From contig DIWS01000002.1 of assembly GCA_002423585.1 (NCBI GenBank), forward strand, positions 260,548 to 324,547: 64,000 nucleotides of DNA. Reading direction: 5' to 3'. Made by a program: the position numbers and the translations under genes. The notes beneath the pieces were generated by a model. That model was not told where the DNA came from, made no database searches, and was given only the letters and a program-made list of their open reading frames with translations. Of the stretch, positions 28,680 through 36,016 are shown one piece after another. Source of the DNA: Actinobacteria bacterium UBA6100. GTDB lineage: Bacteria; Actinomycetota; Coriobacteriia; Anaerosomatales; Anaerosomataceae. How positions within the stretch are numbered: the first letter of the stretch is position 1; every line of letters starts with the position of its first letter.

Positions 28680-30938
28680 TCACACACCCCGCGCCCGCAT
28701 CTCCTGCACGATGAAACTCGCCACGGCCAGGCCCTTGGTACGACGCCCGAAACCGGCATCCATGCCGCTCTCCCGCGCTATCTCGTCGGTCACCTGCGTA
28801 CCGCCGGCGATGAGCAGCAATCGGTCTCGCACGCCCTTCTCCTCGGCGAGACTGGCGAGCTTCTCCATCATGTCGCGATGCACCTCGGCGTGCGTGATGA
28901 TCGTGGAGATGAGCACGACGGCGGCCGCGTGCTCTATGGCGGCATCGAGCACCTTCTCGATGGGCACGCTCGTGCCGAGGTACGTCACGCCGAAGCCCCA
29001 CTTCTCGAGGCCACCGTGCTTGATGTCGATGATCTCGCGCATGCCCACCGAGTGCTCGTCGTTACCCACGGTGGCCGCCACGCAGCGCACGGTGCGCTCG
29101 TGCACGAAGTCGCGGATCTCCTCGTCGGTGAGGACCTCGGGCGGCTCGGGGATCACAAGCGTGGCCGGATCGATCGCCACGTCGAGGCGCCCCTTGAGTT
29201 CGACCAGCGTGCCCTCGGCGGGATGCATCACCCGCTTGTGGATGACCTCGCAGTCGGCGAGGTTCATCGCACGGCCGAGCTCGAGCGCAGCCGCTTCAGC
29301 GATCGCCTCGGCGGCAGGCAGGAACATCGTGACCGCCACGATGCCGTCGCCCGCCCACTCCACCTCGGGCGTGATGAGGCCCTTCGCGCGTGCTTCTGCG
29401 GTCTGTGTAAGCCGCACGGCGGCGTTGTCGTCATGATCCAGCTCATCGGTGAAGGGCACCTTCGTGTCATCACAGAAGGTGCAGCCCCCGATGAGCGTGC
29501 ACGCTGTCGCACCTGCCGCAGCCCCGTACCCGGGCAGCAGCTCGAGGTGGTTCTGGCCGAAGTGGTGGCAGACAGGCGCGAGGTAGTCGTCCGCCCGCGG
29601 CACGATCGAGCCCACGGCCACGCCGCCGGCACTGTCGCGGGCGATGCCGTCATCGTTGGTCTCGGGATACTCGCCGCTGTCCACGAAGTACGCCTTCTCC
29701 ACGCCCGCGAAGTATCCGCCATCGGCGAGCATCGCCTCGAGGAAGAGCACCGCGCGCTCCTTGAGCTCGCGCACGCGCGCCTTCAGCTCGGGATTCTCGC
29801 GGTCCACCTTCACCATCTCGCGCAGGCCGTCCATACCCACGAGCGACTGCTTGGCGGTGTCCACCGCGGCCACGTTGTTGTAGTGCCACGGCACGTTGCG
29901 GCCCTCGTCGGGCGTGATCGTGGACTGGATGTCCGCGCTCGTGAGCCGCGAGATCAGCAGGTTCATCACGTGGCTCACGGTGGCGTCGCGCCCGTCGCTC
30001 TCCATGTAGCGAGTGTTCTGCTGCGCACGCATCTTGTACCTGCCGAAGAGGTCACGGAGCGCGATCGCGTACGGCAGATCCATGCGCATGCAGGGCGCGG
30101 GAGCAGCGTCAGGGGGCACGGTGGAGAGCGCGATCAGCTCGGCGGACATGCCCACCGCCTCGGAGAACGCGCAGTTGATGGCGTGCTGCACGAGAAGCTC
30201 GGGCATGACCTTCCACGCCTTGACCGCCGTGGCGTTCGCGTTGTGCGCGCCATCGATCTGCAGGATGCCGGCCGCCGCCATGATGTGCTTGGCCACCGCC
30301 GCGTCCACGAACGAGCGGTACATGTTGATGTTGCGGTAGAGCACGTTGTACTGCGGGTCCTGGTGCGCGCCGTTCACGCCCTCCTCGGCGAACATCACGG
30401 CGATCTCGGGACCCGCCACACCGCTCACGTAGCTGTGAAAGTTGATGGGGCGACCCACCTCGTCCTCGATGAGGTCGAGTGCGCGACGCGAGAGGCGCAG
30501 CTGCTTGCGGGTGATGGCGATGCCGCCGACGCCTTCGGGCGTGCCCTCGAGCAGCCCGTCCATGTGGCTCTGACCGGCCGTGCGGATGACCATGATGTGG
30601 TCGGCGCCGTGCCAGGCGGCCATCCGCATGCGCCGGATGTCGTCCTCGGGCCTGCCCGACGCGATCTCGGTCGTGATCACACAGTCGGGCTGCGGGTCGA
30701 TGTTCTCGAAGTAGTGCGCCGCCGGCAGCGGCACACCGTGTGCGAGCGGCTCGGATGTCTCGTGGTAGGTGAACTCGTACGCGCGCTGGCCGGGCACGAG
30801 CGTGCGCCAGGTCCACCCCTCGCGGCGCGGACGATAGTGCTCCAGCCCCTCGAGCAGCGCCGTGACGTCGAGCTTCTCATCCGGCGAGAGCGGCGGATCG
30901 GACAACGGCTTGCCGAAGCGGGGGTCCTGCTCTCTCAT
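28680..30938 (-). CDS. oraE: D-ornithine 4,5-aminomutase large subunit
   Basis: 752 aa, the normal size for OraE. It starts at an ATGA overlap with the oraS stop. The N-terminal TIM-barrel region contains DHIMVIRTAGQSHMDGL and GINFHSY-like segments. The C-terminal B12 domain shows the base-off motif DEHSVG (His629 as cobalt ligand) and, 11 residues on, the lysine of DIKHGG (Lys640). This spacing equals that of the cobalt-binding His and PLP Lys in the characterised clostridial enzyme. Together with OraS it moves the terminal amino group of D-ornithine to give 2,4-diaminopentanoate, using adenosylcobalamin and PLP. Confidence 0.93.
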   Translation of the reverse strand: MREQDPRFGKPLSDPPLSPDEKLDVTALLEGLEHYRPRREGWTWRTLVPGQRAYEFTYHETSEPLAHGVPLPAAHYFENIDPQPDCVITTEIASGRPEDDIRRMRMAAWHGADHIMVIRTAGQSHMDGLLEGTPEGVGGIAITRKQLRLSRRALDLIEDEVGRPINFHSYVSGVAGPEIAVMFAEEGVNGAHQDPQYNVLYRNINMYRSFVDAAVAKHIMAAAGILQIDGAHNANATAVKAWKVMPELLVQHAINCAFSEAVGMSAELIALSTVPPDAAPAPCMRMDLPYAIALRDLFGRYKMRAQQNTRYMESDGRDATVSHVMNLLISRLTSADIQSTITPDEGRNVPWHYNNVAAVDTAKQSLVGMDGLREMVKVDRENPELKARVRELKERAVLFLEAMLADGGYFAGVEKAYFVDSGEYPETNDDGIARDSAGGVAVGSIVPRADDYLAPVCHHFGQNHLELLPGYGAAAGATACTLIGGCTFCDDTKVPFTDELDHDDNAAVRLTQTAEARAKGLITPEVEWAGDGIVAVTMFLPAAEAIAEAAALELGRAMNLADCEVIHKRVMHPAEGTLVELKGRLDVAIDPATLVIPEPPEVLTDEEIRDFVHERTVRCVAATVGNDEHSVGMREIIDIKHGGLEKWGFGVTYLGTSVPIEKVLDAAIEHAAAVVLISTIITHAEVHRDMMEKLASLAEEKGVRDRLLLIAGGTQVTDEIARESGMDAGFGRRTKGLAVASFIVQEMRARGV

Positions 30939-31297
30939 CGCGCGCCACCCCACTTCGCCTCGGCGAGGTCCCAGCCCTCGCCTGCGGCAAGGCGCGCCGC
31001 GGCCGCGGGTGCGTCAACGCCCCACGCCTGCATGGCCACCAGCACCACCTGACCCACGCCGTGGCCGAGAAGCTGCCGCGCCTCGCACTCGGCCACCACG
31101 GTCTTGCAGGTGAGCGAGTCGATGCCCATGCGCATGAGGACGCTGCGCTCGATCGACGGCGACGTGTGCGTGCGTGCGAGCTCCACCATCGGATCCACGC
31201 ACGCGCGGGAGAGTTCCCAGAAGCGCGCCTCCAGTTCGGCGTCGGTCAGGCCCTCAAGATGCTCACGGGCCTCGGCGAACGTGTCCTCGCGTGCCAT
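30935..31297 (-). CDS. oraS: D-ornithine 4,5-aminomutase small subunit
   Basis: 120 aa from the ATG after GGGAGGAG, matching the known ~121-residue subunit. Helical, with SPSIERSVLMRMGIDSL and GHGVGQVVLVAMQAWGVD typical of OraS. It overlaps oraE by ATGA, so the two are translationally coupled and made in equal amounts. It is the first gene of the oraSE unit, with a promoter-like element at 31319-31347. Confidence 0.9.
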   Translation of the reverse strand: MAREDTFAEAREHLEGLTDAELEARFWELSRACVDPMVELARTHTSPSIERSVLMRMGIDSLTCKTVVAECEARQLLGHGVGQVVLVAMQAWGVDAPAAAARLAAGEGWDLAEAKWGGAR

Positions 31298-31318
31298 TCG
31301 TGCTCCTCCCGCATGGGC

Positions 31319-31347
31319 GTATGCAATCCACACACATTCTGATGCAA
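31319..31347 (-). promoter_or_regulatory. Promoter-like element of oraS (TTGCAT-N17-GCATAC)
   Basis: On the minus strand TTGCAT (31347-31342) is followed after exactly 17 bases by GCATAC (31324-31319), 22 bases before the oraS ATG. The same arrangement (ATGCAT-N17-GCATAC) stands 21 bases before ord. Spacing fits -35/-10 boxes, though the hexamers are not the usual consensus. Confidence 0.45.
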
Positions 31348-31483
31348 GCATAGCGGCACCAGGAACGGTCGCAAGAGGGGCTCGTCATCAGCATCCGATC
31401 GGATATGCAGGTACTGCGAGTATTCCCCGCGGGAAGCAGGACCCACGGTCACGATGCTGTGCGACAGCGGAGCAGGCCGAAGA

Positions 31484-32050
31484 TCAGTGTCGGGTCTGTT
31501 CGCCCCCGGCCTGCTCCCCGACCTGAACGACCGATCCCGCATGCCGGTGCCCGAACTCCATCATCCACTCCAGCAACAGACCGATCGGAATGGCCGCGGC
31601 GGCCACGAACACGATTCGCGCCACGGAGAAGCGCCACCCCAACATGCCGATCTCCATCGGCACCATCGGGATCTTCACCGCCCAGGCAGCGAGCACCGCA
31701 CCCACCACGGCCCACCGGGCGCCGTGGTCTCTCACGGCCTTCATCAGAGGGAAGATGACGTACACGGGACCCACCAGGATGGTCCCGACGAGACTCGCCA
31801 CCGCGACGATGCGAAGACCACTCCCCTTGCCGAGTAAAGACGCCACCTTCTTCTTGTCGACCCACACGTTGAACAGTCCGATCGCCAGGAAGACAGCGGT
31901 GATGATCGGCAGCACGCCCAGGAACGTCCGGACGCCCGCCCCGAGCGCCTCGATCGCACGGCCGGGCGAGACGACGAACGCCCACGCAAACAGGCCGACC
32001 GCGATCACCAGCAGCATCTCGTCCTTCATCCAGGCGACGACTCGCTTCAC
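31484..32050 (-). CDS. Half-size permease (DUF318/ArsP-like), second of a split pair
   Basis: 188 aa from a GTG whose GTGA overlaps the stop of the previous permease gene. About five hydrophobic helices; core segment TILVGPVYVIFPLMKAV matches the repeat unit of YraQ/ArsP-type permeases (about 320-340 aa when intact). The C-terminus is soluble with GHRHAG. It is the last gene of the minus-strand redox cluster. The two halves probably assemble into one transporter, for an unknown thiol-reactive substrate. Confidence 0.72.
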   Translation of the reverse strand: MKRVVAWMKDEMLLVIAVGLFAWAFVVSPGRAIEALGAGVRTFLGVLPIITAVFLAIGLFNVWVDKKKVASLLGKGSGLRIVAVASLVGTILVGPVYVIFPLMKAVRDHGARWAVVGAVLAAWAVKIPMVPMEIGMLGWRFSVARIVFVAAAAIPIGLLLEWMMEFGHRHAGSVVQVGEQAGGEQTRH

Positions 32051-32535
32051 AGCACCCACCCCATCAGCAGACCGATGAGCATGGCGAACACGAAGGACAG
32101 GCCGTTGCGGACGACTGCGAAGCGCATCCCGAAGGTGCGTGCCTCGAACGGGATCGAGACGAACCCGACGAGTGTCCACGACACGATGAATGCGGCGACC
32201 GCGGGTGCCCAGGCCCCTCCTTTGAGGAGCGCCGCGGCTATGGGATAGGCGGCCACCGGCGGACCTGCCGCCACGGATCCGAGCACATCGCCGACCAGAA
32301 GCGACATCACGCCGCCTTCCGCACCTAGCGATCTCGAGATCAGTTCCGGCGGGATGAAGACGTCGAGCAGCCCAACGAGGCCGAACACCGCCACGAACGT
32401 CAGCGCCACGTTGGCGAACGATCTGACCGCGCTCTCGGCGGCGGCCTTCGCCTTCTCGCGGCTCTTCGAGTAGGTCCACACAAGGCCGAGTGCAGCGAGC
32501 ACGAGATAGGAGTAGCCGATGTACTGTTCGAGCAC
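32047..32535 (-). CDS. Half-size permease (DUF318/ArsP-like), first of a split pair
   Basis: 162 aa from a GTG preceded by GAAAGGG; in-frame ATGs at 32562 and 32589 would lengthen it but lack ribosome sites. Five hydrophobic stretches with SVAAGPPVAAYPIAAALL and VGFVSIPFEARTFGMRF. The latter aligns with VKIPMVPMEIGMLGWRF in the next gene, so the two proteins are homologous halves. It is downstream of the selenoprotein gene and overlaps its partner by 4 bp. Confidence 0.72.
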   Translation of the reverse strand: MLEQYIGYSYLVLAALGLVWTYSKSREKAKAAAESAVRSFANVALTFVAVFGLVGLLDVFIPPELISRSLGAEGGVMSLLVGDVLGSVAAGPPVAAYPIAAALLKGGAWAPAVAAFIVSWTLVGFVSIPFEARTFGMRFAVVRNGLSFVFAMLIGLLMGWVL

Positions 32536-32608
32536 GTGAACCCTTTCGAGTGATGCGGCCATCAGGAGCGCGAATGCCACCGGGGGCATCCGCCGCGCAA
32601 CACGCTCG

Positions 32609-33100
32609 CTAACGCCCCTCGGCGATCAGCGCATCGAGCCGCGTTTGCAGGTCGGTCTCGGAAAGCGGACCGATCACGGTATCCACCACCGTGCCGTCGG
32701 CGCCCACGAACACCGAGGTCGGGATGTACTGCGTGGGATAACGGTCGATGACGGGGCGCGATGAAGGCTCGCTGGTGATGACGTCCACGTAGGCGACTCG
32801 CCCCTCGTACTCGGGCATGATCTTCGCGGCGACCGCCGCGATCTCGGTGCACGAAGTTCAAGTGAGCGAATGGATGAGCACGTAGACCGGCTCGCCCGCA
32901 GCGAGCGCTGCATCAAGCGTGACCAGGGGATCACCCGCTGGCGCGGGCGTCTCCGGCCCACCGGCCGACAGAGACGCCGCGACACCGACGACCAGCAGTA
33001 CCGCCAGCGCGATCAGCGCGACCCGGAGCCGGCCACGGCGCGGTGCGGCTGCATCGGCCTCCGGCTGCAGCGACCCGCCTTCGTCCTGCGTGCGCTCCAC
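32609..33100 (-). CDS. Membrane-anchored thioredoxin-like selenoprotein (Sec encoded by in-frame TGA)
   Basis: One frame reads through a single TGA at 32860-32858: upstream a basic N-terminus, a membrane anchor (RVALIALAVLLVVGVAAS) and YVLIHSLT; downstream TSCTEIAAVAAKIMPEYEG and a thioredoxin-fold C-half with YIPTSVFVGADG (cis-Pro strand). Reading TGA as Sec gives HSLT-U-TSC, a UxxC motif exactly where the CxxC of membrane-tethered thioredoxins lies. A hairpin with a GGUC apical loop begins 18 bases after the TGA. 163 residues including Sec81 from the GTG after CGGAG; a TTG at 33121 is an alternative start. It would reduce or oxidise substrates outside the membrane. Confidence 0.78.
32822..32857 (-). 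promoter_or_regulatory. Bacterial SECIS-like hairpin for selenocysteine insertion
   Basis: Directly after the in-frame TGA. The RNA CGCGGC (32840-32835) pairs with GCCGCG (32830-32825), extended by one U-A pair, and displays the four-base loop GGUC (32834-32831). Its first G is 23 bases after the TGA. The GGU(C) apical loop is the feature SelB recognises in E. coli fdhF. Confidence 0.68.
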
Positions 33101-33101
33101 G

Positions 33102-33344
33102 CTACGCTCCGGCTCGCTCAAGGATCGATCTCACCTCGGCGACCTTGGGCAGACGGCCGGCGAGACGCACCTCCCCGTTCACCACAAGCCCCGGCGTGGA
33201 CATGATGCCGTACGCCATGATGTCGGCGAACTCGGTGACCTTCTCCACTTCGGCATCGATGCCGAGTTCCGCGACCGCCTCGCGCACCGTCTTCTCAAGC
33301 TGCTTGCACTTGGCGCATCCGGTTCCGAGCACCTTGATCTCCAT
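33102..33344 (-). CDS. Small thioredoxin-like redox-active disulfide protein
   Basis: 80 aa. Fits the 'redox-active disulfide protein 2' family: MEIKVLGTGCAKCKQLE with a CxxC active site at residues 10-13, then the cis-Pro strand IMSTPGLVVNGEVRLAGR. It lies 35 bp after arsR and ends at, or just inside, the selenoprotein reading frame, depending on the start chosen there. In other genomes such proteins sit beside ArsP-type permeases, as here. Confidence 0.88.
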   Translation of the reverse strand: MEIKVLGTGCAKCKQLEKTVREAVAELGIDAEVEKVTEFADIMAYGIMSTPGLVVNGEVRLAGRLPKVAEVRSILERAGA

Positions 33345-33379
33345 CGTGTGATTCCTTTCGGGTATAGCCCCGCAGGGCT

Positions 33380-33709
33380 CTAGAGTCCTTCGATCGCCGA
33401 CGCGACTGCGGCGAGCACGTCACGCTGCACCGTGTAGTAGACCCACGTGCCGTCCTTGCGGGCGGTCACGAGACCGGCCTCCCTGAGCACGGTCATGTGA
33501 TGGGAGACCGTCGACGCCGCCAGGCCGAGGTGCTCAGAGAGCTTGCAGGCGCACACCTCGTCACTCGCGCAGCATGTCTTGCCGGTCTCGGCGGCCTTCG
33601 CGAGCAGGAATCGCACGATCTCGCGGCGCTGCGCCGAAGCGAGCGCTTTAAGCGCGGCATCGAGCTGTATCTCGGTGAGGTGATCAGCAGCCACAGCCAC
33701 AGCCGCCAT
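33380..33709 (-). CDS. ArsR/SmtB-family metalloregulatory repressor
   Basis: 109 aa, start ATG after GGGAGG. Winged-helix ArsR fold: ALKALASAQRREIVRFLL, recognition helix ASTVSHHMTVLREAGLV and wing DGTWVYYT. A cysteine cluster, KTCCASDEVCACKL, just before the recognition helix is the usual place of the As(III)/Sb(III)-type sensing thiols. It probably represses its own cluster and the divergent permease through the TTCGA operators at 34540-34584. Confidence 0.88.
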   Translation of the reverse strand: MAAVAVAADHLTEIQLDAALKALASAQRREIVRFLLAKAAETGKTCCASDEVCACKLSEHLGLAASTVSHHMTVLREAGLVTARKDGTWVYYTVQRDVLAAVASAIEGL

Positions 33710-33923
33710 CACCCGACACCTCCCGCGCCACCCGCACGACCGCATCCAGGTCCACGTCACCGAAGCACGCCACCACGCCGTTCACCACGACCATCGGGGG
33801 TTCGGCCTGCCGCACGATCATCGCATCGAGCACCGCATGGCGCTCTGCATCCACAAGCGAGTAGAGGTCTCGCTCCATCACGGCGGCGGTGAGCCCTTCG
33901 CGGCGGAGCCGCTCGCCTACCAC
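33684..33923 (-). CDS. Small thioredoxin-fold-like protein with Cys-rich tail, possibly N-terminally frameshifted
   Basis: 79 aa from a GTG without a good ribosome site. Helix VVGERLRREGL and strand PPMVVVNGVVACFGDVD look like the C-terminal part of a glutaredoxin/thioredoxin-like fold. The tail GDGGCGCGC could bind metal. The expected N-terminal strand and CxxC are missing from this frame. An 18-codon frame from ATG 33973 (good GGGGGT site), containing ETCRARG and ending at TAG 33919-33917, could be the lost N-terminus after a frameshift. It overlaps arsR by 26 bp. Confidence 0.5.
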   Translation of the reverse strand: MVGERLRREGLTAAVMERDLYSLVDAERHAVLDAMIVRQAEPPMVVVNGVVACFGDVDLDAVVRVAREVSGDGGCGCGC

Positions 33924-34016
33924 GTGGGCACGCCACGCGCTCGGCAGGTCTCAAGTGGAGCCTTCAGGCGCATCGAATCCGACCCCCGGACCGGGGTCGC
34001 ACGTGAGGCTGCCGCC

Positions 34017-34523
34017 TCAACCACAGCCCGGGCCGGTGACAAGCGTCACGGTGATAGGAGCAGACACGCACGGCGATGGAGCGGCCGCCCCACCACAGCA
34101 GGCCTCTCCCGGGACGCCTATCGGAGCGAGGCCCGCAGCGGCCATGATCGCGTCGAAGACCACGTCGCGCCCCACTGCCTCGGTGCGGACGCCGCCCACC
34201 TCGATCTCACGACAGCACGCGAAACCGCCCAGGAGCTCGCCACACGAAGGGCAGTCACTCATGATGCTGGCGCCACCCAGCCACTCCTCGGCCGAGACAC
34301 CGTTCACCAGCACTCGATTGGAGTCCGCAAGCTGCAACGGTTCCAACTCCCGCTCAACGAGCTCCAGCGTGACCGCTTCGCTTGCCAGCAGGCGCCGTGC
34401 GTCGTCCACGGCGGCGCGGACGCCCTCGCGCGTGTCGCCGCAGCGGTCACACGTCTGCCCGTCCACCACGAGATATTCGAGCTCGACAAGCACATGCGTA
34501 GAACCCCCACAGCAACCGGCCAC
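34017..34523 (-). CDS. DUF2703-type cysteine-rich protein
   Basis: 168 aa from GTG. Resembles DUF2703 proteins: CDRCGDT near residue 25, SNRVLVNGVSAEEWLG in the middle and CPSCGE/ACCREIEVGG after it. Additional Cys pairs occur at both ends (AGCCGG, EACCGG). These proteins are found with ArsR regulators and permeases and presumably bind a soft metal or metalloid, though no function is proven. It is the first gene of the minus-strand cluster, divergent from the permease at 34631. Confidence 0.78.
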   Translation of the reverse strand: MAGCCGGSTHVLVELEYLVVDGQTCDRCGDTREGVRAAVDDARRLLASEAVTLELVERELEPLQLADSNRVLVNGVSAEEWLGGASIMSDCPSCGELLGGFACCREIEVGGVRTEAVGRDVVFDAIMAAAGLAPIGVPGEACCGGAAAPSPCVSAPITVTLVTGPGCG

Positions 34524-34539
34524 GATCGATCAACTCCGA

Positions 34540-34584
34540 TTCGACAATCATCGAACTGCTCACTATACTTCGACACACGTCGAA
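34540..34584. promoter_or_regulatory. Two ArsR-type operators in the divergent promoter region
   Basis: Two inverted repeats: TTCGA-N6-TCGAA at 34540-34555 and TTCGAC-ACAC-GTCGAA at 34569-34584. Their centres are 29 bp apart, close to three helical turns. They flank and overlap the predicted promoter of the permease gene, so binding of the cluster's ArsR protein would block transcription. Confidence 0.65.
34541..34569 (+). promoter_or_regulatory. Predicted sigma70-type promoter of the ArsP-like permease
   Basis: TCGACA at 34541-34546 and TATACT at 34564-34569 with a 17-bp spacer. The -35 box lies inside operator 1 and the start site would fall in operator 2. Confidence 0.55.
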
Positions 34585-34630
34585 GCATACGACGGCACAC
34601 GGCGACACACAACCCGAAGACGGGAGAACG

Positions 34631-35647
34631 ATGATCGCGCTCGGCAATCTGTTCGGCTGGATGAACGACCAGCTTCTCAAGATGCTGTGGCTGAACGACC
34701 TCGTCGGGGCATTCGTGGAGAACGTGCTCCGCCTGCCGCTCCACGAGCGCCTCGGCGCGAGTGTGCAGTTCTTCCTCTACGACACCATCAAGATCTTCGT
34801 GCTGCTCTCGGCGCTCATCTTCGCAATCTCCTACGTGCAGAGCTACTTCCCGCCCGAGCGCACCAGGCGCATCCTCGGGCGGTTCGGCGGGCTCGGCGGA
34901 CGTGTCCTCGGCGCGCTGCTGGGCACGATCACCCCGTTCTGCTCCTGCTCGTCGATCCCGCTGTTCATCGGCTTCACCTCGGCGGGTCTGCCGCTCGGGG
35001 TGACGTTCTCGTTCCTCATAAGCTCACCGCTCGTAGACCTCGCGTCGGTCATCCTGCTCGCGAGCATCTTCAACTGGAAGATCGCACTGGCCTACGTGGT
35101 GACCGGTCTCGTCCTTGCCGTCGCCGGTGGTTCGGCGATCAGCGCTCTCAAGATGGAGCGCTATGTGGAGCCCTTCGTGTACGGCTCACACCTGACCGAC
35201 GCCGAACTCCCCGAGATGACCCGGCGCGACCGCATCTCCTTCGCCTGGCAGGCGGTGACCGACATCGTGAAGCGTGTGTGGCCCTACGTGCTCGCAGGCG
35301 TGGGCATCGGTGCGGTCATCCACGGCTGGATCCCCGCGGAGTGGGTGGCGGCCGTCCTCGGCGAACGCAACCCGTTCTCGGTGGTGCTCGCCACGCTCAT
35401 CGGCGTGCCGATGTACGCCGACATCTTCGGGACGCTGCCGATCGCCGAGGCGCTGGTTGCCAAGGGTGTGGGGCTGGGCACGGTGCTGTCGTTCATGATG
35501 GCCGTGACCGCGCTGTCGCTCCCGTCACTCGTGATGCTCAAGAAGGTCGTGAAGACACCGCTGCTCGCAACGTTCTTCGGGCTGGTCGTCACGGGGATCC
35601 TTATCATCGGCTACTCATTCAACGCCCTCGGCGGCTGGTTCATGTAG
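34631..35647 (+). CDS. ArsP/YraQ-family permease (DUF318)
   Basis: 338 aa, ATG after GGGAG. Eight or so membrane helices. The hallmark TPFCSCSSIPLFIGF with vicinal-type cysteines is at about residues 100-114, and the second repeat carries GVPMYADIFGTLPIAEAL. Members export trivalent organoarsenicals or unknown substrates. It is divergent from the arsR cluster and under the shared operators. It gives a full-length counterpart to the split half-permeases at 31484-32535. Confidence 0.87.
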   Translation: MIALGNLFGWMNDQLLKMLWLNDLVGAFVENVLRLPLHERLGASVQFFLYDTIKIFVLLSALIFAISYVQSYFPPERTRRILGRFGGLGGRVLGALLGTITPFCSCSSIPLFIGFTSAGLPLGVTFSFLISSPLVDLASVILLASIFNWKIALAYVVTGLVLAVAGGSAISALKMERYVEPFVYGSHLTDAELPEMTRRDRISFAWQAVTDIVKRVWPYVLAGVGIGAVIHGWIPAEWVAAVLGERNPFSVVLATLIGVPMYADIFGTLPIAEALVAKGVGLGTVLSFMMAVTALSLPSLVMLKKVVKTPLLATFFGLVVTGILIIGYSFNALGGWFM

Positions 35648-35675
35648 CGCCGCTTGACGCGTGTCAGAGCACGCA

Positions 35676-35707
35676 GATACACTCCTGGTGTATCCATTCG
35701 GTGTATC
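35676..35707. promoter_or_regulatory. Operator repeats of the RHH/PIN toxin-antitoxin pair
   Basis: GATACAC (35676-35682) and GTGTATC (35688-35694) form an inverted repeat, and a third half-site GTGTATC follows at 35701-35707, 13 bp from the second. A TTGACG box at 35654-35659 lies 16 bp upstream of GATACA, so the repeats cover a likely -10 region, as expected for autoregulation by a ribbon-helix-helix antitoxin. Confidence 0.6.
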
Positions 35708-35722
35708 TGCGAGGTGATCCGT

Positions 35723-36016
35723 GTGGCGGCCTACAAGGTGAACGTCTCCCTGCCCGAGCATCTGGTGAGCGAGATCGACGAAGCTGCAGCCGAGCTCGGC
35801 CTGAGCCGCAGCGGGTTCATCGCCGAGGCCAGCACGCGGTACGTGGCCGACGTGCGTGATCTCACAGCCGAGGAGCGCCGTCGCAAGGACATGGAGAGGG
35901 CGATCGAGGGGCTCAGGCGCATCCGTGACGAGATGCCCGAAGGTTACCACTTCGACTACGTCGCTCAGATTCGCGCAGACCGCGGCCGTGACACACCGAG
36001 TAGGTGGACGAAGTGA
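35723..36016 (+). CDS. Ribbon-helix-helix (CopG/HicB-like) antitoxin
   Basis: 97 aa from GTG after GAGG. N-terminal RHH domain YKVNVSLPEHLVSEIDEAAAE..LSRSGFIAEAS, with the strand that inserts in the DNA major groove. The C-terminal 45 residues are charged and would wrap the toxin. It overlaps the PIN toxin by 4 bp (GTGA) and is preceded by matching operator repeats. Confidence 0.85.
   Translation: MAAYKVNVSLPEHLVSEIDEAAAELGLSRSGFIAEASTRYVADVRDLTAEERRRKDMERAIEGLRRIRDEMPEGYHFDYVAQIRADRGRDTPSRWTK

Noticed and set aside
31298..31483. Search for a cobalamin riboswitch upstream of oraS/oraE
   Set aside because: No B12-box-like sequence or suitable fold was found in the 186-bp region.
33955..34019. 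Two further TGA codons (34019-34017 and about 33957) in frame with the Cys-rich thioredoxin-like ORF, as possible selenocysteines
   Set aside because: Between them no start codon exists, the first is the natural end of the DUF2703 protein, and I see no GGU-loop hairpin at the right distance. The frameshift explanation is simpler.
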